The notes beneath the pieces were generated by a model. It ran no database searches and was not told the DNA's origin. It was given only the letters and a program-made list of their open reading frames with translations. Positions 6,007 through 9,163 of a stretch of DNA of 9,163 nucleotides are shown here, piece after piece. Origin of the DNA: Flavobacteriaceae bacterium (GTDB taxonomy: Bacteria > Bacteroidota > Bacteroidia > Flavobacteriales > Flavobacteriaceae); NCBI GenBank assembly GCA_013042255.1, contig JABDQK010000314.1:1-9163 (forward strand), given 5' to 3'. The position numbers and the translations under genes are program-made. Each line of letters begins with the position of its first letter. The first letter of the stretch is position 1.

Positions 6007-7466
6007 AGTCATTAAAAGACATATTATATGGGGTTAGCCTTACGGCAGTTAGCGGTACTACGGCCAAACTGGTGAATCAAATATGTTTTGATTCCCGAAT
6101 GGTTGCTCTGGATGATGTCTTTGTTGCTATAAGAGGAACACAATCTGACGGGCACGATTATATAGAAAAAGCCATTGCCAAAGGAGCCAATGCAATTATT
6201 TGCGAGCAGTTACCGGATAATCTCGTCAATGAAGTAAGTTATATCGAAGTAAGTGATACTAAAAAGGCGCTGGCCATTATGGCCTCAAATTTTTATGGCA
6301 ATCCCTCTAAAAACTTAAAATTAATAGGGGTTACAGGTACCAACGGGAAAACAACGGTAAGTACTCTTTTATACCAACTCTTTAAGAAAGCCGGGTTTAA
6401 GGTAGGGCTGCTATCAACCATCAGGATCATGGTTGACGACAAGGAATACGACACTTTACACACTACCCCTGATGCCCTTACCATAAATTACCATTTATCC
6501 CTGATGAGTGAGGAAGGAGTGGAATACTGCTTTATGGAAGCCAGTTCGCATGGCATCGATCAGAAACGTACAGAAGGTCTTGTTTTTGCGGGGGCCATTT
6601 TTACTAATCTCTCGCATGATCACCTTGATTACCACAAATCCTTTGCCGATTACAGGGATGCAAAAAAGGCCTTGTTTGATCATCTGCCTAAAACAGCCTT
6701 TGCCTTATCAAATATGGATGATAAGAACGGACTGGTGATGCTGCAGAATACCAAGGCCAGAAAATTCACATATGCCCTTAAATCCTATGCTGATTACAGG
6801 GCACAAATCCTGGAAAATCAATTTAGCGGGCAACTGCTGAAGATTGATAACAATGAATTATGGACTAAGCTCATTGGAAATTTCAATGCTTACAATGTAC
6901 TGGCGATTTATGCAACCGCTGATTTGCTGGGGTTAGATAAGCTCGAAACCCTGAAGTTGCTAAGTGAGCTGGAAAATGTAAGTGGTAGATTTCAATACTA
7001 TATATCAAAGAATCGCATAACGGCTATTGTTGATTATGCCCATACGCCGGACGCTTTAAAAAATGTACTGGAAACAATCAGTGCATTGAGGACTGGAAAT
7101 GAAAACGTCATCACCGTAGTGGGGTGTGGTGGTGATCGTGACAAGTCTAAGCGTCCGGTAATGGGGCATATCGCTACCTCCCTGAGTAACAAGGTCATTT
7201 TTACCAGCGATAATCCAAGGACGGAACCTCCCGCCACCATTATTTCAGAAATGGAAGCAGGGGTAGAGCCTCAGAACACAATGAAGGTGCTGTCTATTGA
7301 AAACAGGAAACAGGCGATCAAAACAGCCTGCCAGCTTGCCGATGCAAAGGATATAATACTCCTTGCCGGGAAAGGACATGAAACCTACCAGGAAACCAAT
7401 GGCAACAGAACTGATTTTGATGATTTTAAAATTGTCAAACAAGTATTGAAGGACCTAAAAAAATAG
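6003..7466 (+). CDS. murE: UDP-MurNAc-L-alanyl-D-glutamate--2,6-diaminopimelate ligase
   Basis: A 487-residue cytoplasmic Mur ligase that adds the third stem-peptide residue to UDP-MurNAc-L-Ala-D-Glu using ATP. The N-terminal UDP-binding domain comes first. The ATP-binding loop GVTGTNGKTT follows at 109-118, then the central-domain motif SHDHLDYH at 204-211. YRDAKKALF at 217-225 contains Lys221, the likely carbamylated lysine. The C-terminal domain has DYAHTPDAL, GGDRDKSKRP and DNPR at 403-406. DNPR is the motif linked to meso-diaminopimelate selection, and Gly456 and Glu460 in GKGHE match the residues that hold diaminopimelate in E. coli MurE. The start ATG overlaps the ftsI stop (ATGA). The stop TAG is followed at once by an in-frame TGA. 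No murF follows, unlike in E. coli. Confidence 0.96.
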   Translation: MKSLKDILYGVSLTAVSGTTAKLVNQICFDSRMVALDDVFVAIRGTQSDGHDYIEKAIAKGANAIICEQLPDNLVNEVSYIEVSDTKKALAIMASNFYGNPSKNLKLIGVTGTNGKTTVSTLLYQLFKKAGFKVGLLSTIRIMVDDKEYDTLHTTPDALTINYHLSLMSEEGVEYCFMEASSHGIDQKRTEGLVFAGAIFTNLSHDHLDYHKSFADYRDAKKALFDHLPKTAFALSNMDDKNGLVMLQNTKARKFTYALKSYADYRAQILENQFSGQLLKIDNNELWTKLIGNFNAYNVLAIYATADLLGLDKLETLKLLSELENVSGRFQYYISKNRITAIVDYAHTPDALKNVLETISALRTGNENVITVVGCGGDRDKSKRPVMGHIATSLSNKVIFTSDNPRTEPPATIISEMEAGVEPQNTMKVLSIENRKQAIKTACQLADAKDIILLAGKGHETYQETNGNRTDFDDFKIVKQVLKDLKK

Positions 7467-7478
7467 TGAGAAGAACTT

Positions 7479-8699
7479 ATGCTGTATTATTTGTTTGAAT
7501 ACTTAGAAAAACAATACCAGTTCCCTGGGGCGACACTCTTCCAGTTTCTCTCCTTCAGGGCAGCCATGGCAGTATTACTCTCCCTTATTCTGGCTACAAC
7601 ACTTGGAAAGCGCATCATTCTTTTTCTCAGAAAGAAACAAATAGGCGAGACAGTGCGCGATCTTGGACTCGACGGACAAAAACAAAAGCAGGGAACACCC
7701 ACTATGGGCGGACTTATCATCATTATGTCAACCCTGGTACCTGTACTTCTCTTCGCCCGGCTCGATAATGTTTACGTAATCCTGTTGATTGTAACCACCC
7801 TATGGATGGGAATCATCGGATTTATAGATGACTATATCAAAATATTTAGAAAGAATAAACAAGGCCTTAAGGGGCGTTTCAAGATACTGGGACAAGTGGT
7901 CTTAGGTTTGGTAGTGGGAGCTACCCTCTTTTTCCATCCTGAGGTGACCATGAAGGAAAAGAACAAAACAATCATCACAGAGAGTTTTGAAGTGCAGGAG
8001 GTAGAAGGCAAGGAACTAAAATCGACCAAGACCAATATTCCCTTTTTTAAGAACAATGAGCTTGATTACGGGGATTTGATTTCATGGATTGGAGGAGATG
8101 TGCAAAACTACGCCTGGCTCATCTTTATCCCCATAGTCATATTTATTGTGACCGCGGTTTCTAACGGTGCCAATCTCACAGATGGAATCGATGGCCTGGC
8201 CGCAGGTACTTCTGCTATTATAGTCTTAACTCTGGGCATTTTTGCCTGGGTATCGGGTAATATCATTTTCTCAGACTATCTCGATATTTTTTATATCCCC
8301 AGAGCGGGAGAGCTGGTGGTGTTTATTTCTGCTTTTGTAGGAGCACTAGTCGGATTCCTTTGGTACAATGCCTTCCCTGCACAGGTCTTTATGGGGGATA
8401 CAGGAAGTTTAACCATAGGAGGTGTGATTGCAGTTATTGCGATCATCGTGCGAAAGGAATTACTGATACCCCTGCTATGCGGGATTTTCTTCGCCGAGTC
8501 ACTCTCTGTAATGATGCAGGTAAGTTATTTCAAATACACCAAGAAAAAATACGGAGAAGGGAAGCGAATATTTCTAATGTCGCCTCTTCACCACCATTAT
8601 CAGAAAAAAGGATATCACGAAAGCAAGATTGTCACCAGATTCTGGATTATCGGAATCTTACTGGCCATTGTAACCATTGTAACCTTAAAAGTGAGGTAG
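7479..8699 (+). CDS. mraY: phospho-N-acetylmuramoyl-pentapeptide-transferase MraY
   Basis: A 406-residue polytopic inner-membrane enzyme that transfers phospho-MurNAc-pentapeptide to undecaprenyl phosphate, making lipid I. Family motifs are all present: GTPTMGGL at 72-79, GFIDDYIK at 114-121 with Asp117/Asp118 (equivalent to the E. coli Asp115/Asp116 pair), NLTDGIDGL at 232-240, FMGDTGS at 304-310 with catalytic-site Asp307, and [10 protein letters not shown] with His371-373. It is about 46 residues longer than E. coli MraY. The extra length lies mainly in a charged, hydrophilic stretch at about 155-200, predicted to face the periplasm. The start ATG is 12 bp after the murE stop, with a purine-rich GAGAAGAA before it that may serve as a weak ribosome binding site. 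The stop codon abuts the murD ATG (TAGATG). Confidence 0.97.
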   Translation: MLYYLFEYLEKQYQFPGATLFQFLSFRAAMAVLLSLILATTLGKRIILFLRKKQIGETVRDLGLDGQKQKQGTPTMGGLIIIMSTLVPVLLFARLDNVYVILLIVTTLWMGIIGFIDDYIKIFRKNKQGLKGRFKILGQVVLGLVVGATLFFHPEVTMKEKNKTIITESFEVQEVEGKELKSTKTNIPFFKNNELDYGDLISWIGGDVQNYAWLIFIPIVIFIVTAVSNGANLTDGIDGLAAGTSAIIVLTLGIFAWVSGNIIFSDYLDIFYIPRAGELVVFISAFVGALVGFLWYNAFPAQVFMGDTGSLTIGGVIAVIAIIVRKELLIPLLCGIFFAESLSVMMQVSYFKYTKKKYGEGKRIFLMSPLHHHYQKKGYHESKIVTRFWIIGILLAIVTIVTLKVR

Positions 8700-9163
8700 A
8701 TGGAGCGATTAGTGATCCTGGGGGGAGGCGAAAGTGGTGTAGGCACGGCCATCCTGGGGAAGCAGAAGGGGTTTGAAGTCTTTGTCTCAGATAAAGGCCT
8801 GATAAAGAAAAAATATAAAGACGTTCTTATACATGATGGATTGGAATGGGAAGAAGGAGGACACACCGAGGCTGAGATTTTGAATGCCGATCTGGTGATG
8901 AAGAGTCCGGGAATCCCTGATAGAGTTCCTCTGGTTCAGAAACTGCTCAAAAAAGGTATTCCTGTGATATCGGAGATCGAATTTGCCTCGAGATATACAA
9001 AGGCAACTATCATCGGGATCACCGGCAGCAATGGAAAGACAACCACGACCATGCTTACACATCACATCCTGGAACAGGCTGGATATTCGGTTGGAATGGC
9101 AGGAAATATCGGGGATAGTTTTGCAAGGATGGTAGCTGAGACCGAAAAGGAATTTTATGTGTT
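8700..9163 (+). CDS. murD: UDP-N-acetylmuramoylalanine--D-glutamate ligase, 5' part
   Basis: The first 154 codons of a Mur ligase, cut by the window edge; the full protein should be roughly 440-450 residues. It begins MERLVILGGGESGVG, a Rossmann-like nucleotide-binding turn matching the N-terminal UDP-binding domain of MurD. MKSPGIP follows at about 68-74, a block typical of MurD. The ATP-binding loop ITGSNGKTTTT is at 107-117, with AGNIG further on. MurD adds D-glutamate to UDP-MurNAc-L-alanine, the step just before MurE. The start ATG directly follows the mraY stop, giving tight coupling. Its place after mraY and the AGNIG and SPGIP blocks argue for MurD over MurC or MurF. Confidence 0.94.
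   Translation, partial: MERLVILGGGESGVGTAILGKQKGFEVFVSDKGLIKKKYKDVLIHDGLEWEEGGHTEAEILNADLVMKSPGIPDRVPLVQKLLKKGIPVISEIEFASRYTKATIIGITGSNGKTTTTMLTHHILEQAGYSVGMAGNIGDSFARMVAETEKEFYV

Noticed and set aside
8360..8776. A 138-codon plus-strand open frame across the end of mraY and the start of murD.
   Set aside because: It is an out-of-frame shadow; both mraY and murD are strongly supported by catalytic motifs in other frames.
1..9163. Mobile elements, CRISPR arrays, phage genes or signs of recent transfer.
   Set aside because: No transposase, integrase, repeat array or abrupt change in codon or base use was seen; the gene order is that of a conserved core cluster.

Overview
The window is the front end of a division and cell wall (dcw) gene cluster. 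It probably comes from a member of the phylum Bacteroidota, most likely a flavobacterium (Flavobacteriaceae-like). The reasons are: gene starts without clear Shine-Dalgarno sequences; two perfect Bacteroidota-type -7 promoter elements (TAnnTTTG, here TATATTTG); a short FtsL with the lysine- and proline-rich tail familiar from flavobacteria; an enlarged MraY; a PASTA-tailed FtsI; and murE followed directly by mraY with no murF between them. Genus cannot be fixed from this sequence. Base composition looks like low-to-mid 40s % GC by eye, not computed.

Layout. Positions 1-196 hold no supportable gene, only two short inverted repeats. A small conserved protein of unknown function with a CxxC motif lies at 197-619 (+). 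It converges on a two-gene minus-strand unit: an alpha/beta hydrolase (2051-1287) followed 11 bp later by the ribosome-assembly GTPase engB/ysxC (1275-661). A 262-bp divergent control region (2052-2313) separates this unit from the plus-strand dcw operon. It holds one -7 element for each direction, an 8-bp inverted repeat, and three GTGGTAA boxes at exact 10-bp spacing that match the known style of MraZ operator.

The plus-strand operon reads mraZ (2314-2778), rsmH (about 2765-3661), ftsL (about 3679-3999), ftsI with PASTA (4000-6006), murE (6003-7466), mraY (7479-8699) and the first 154 codons of murD (8700 to the window edge). Genes overlap, abut or are separated by at most 17 bp, so a single co-transcribed unit with translational coupling is likely.

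How they work together. MraZ probably represses its own operon through the three boxes. RsmH methylates 16S rRNA. FtsL and FtsI are membrane parts of the septal machinery. MurD and MurE add the second and third residues of the peptidoglycan stem peptide. MurE carries the DNPR motif, so meso-diaminopimelate is the predicted third residue. MraY then moves the finished precursor onto the lipid carrier to make lipid I.

This is mostly an ordinary, well-conserved chromosomal region. I see no mobile element, CRISPR array, tRNA, rRNA or clearly novel system. The points most worth a second look are the control region at 2052-2313, the uncharacterised CxxC protein, and the hydrolase-engB pairing.
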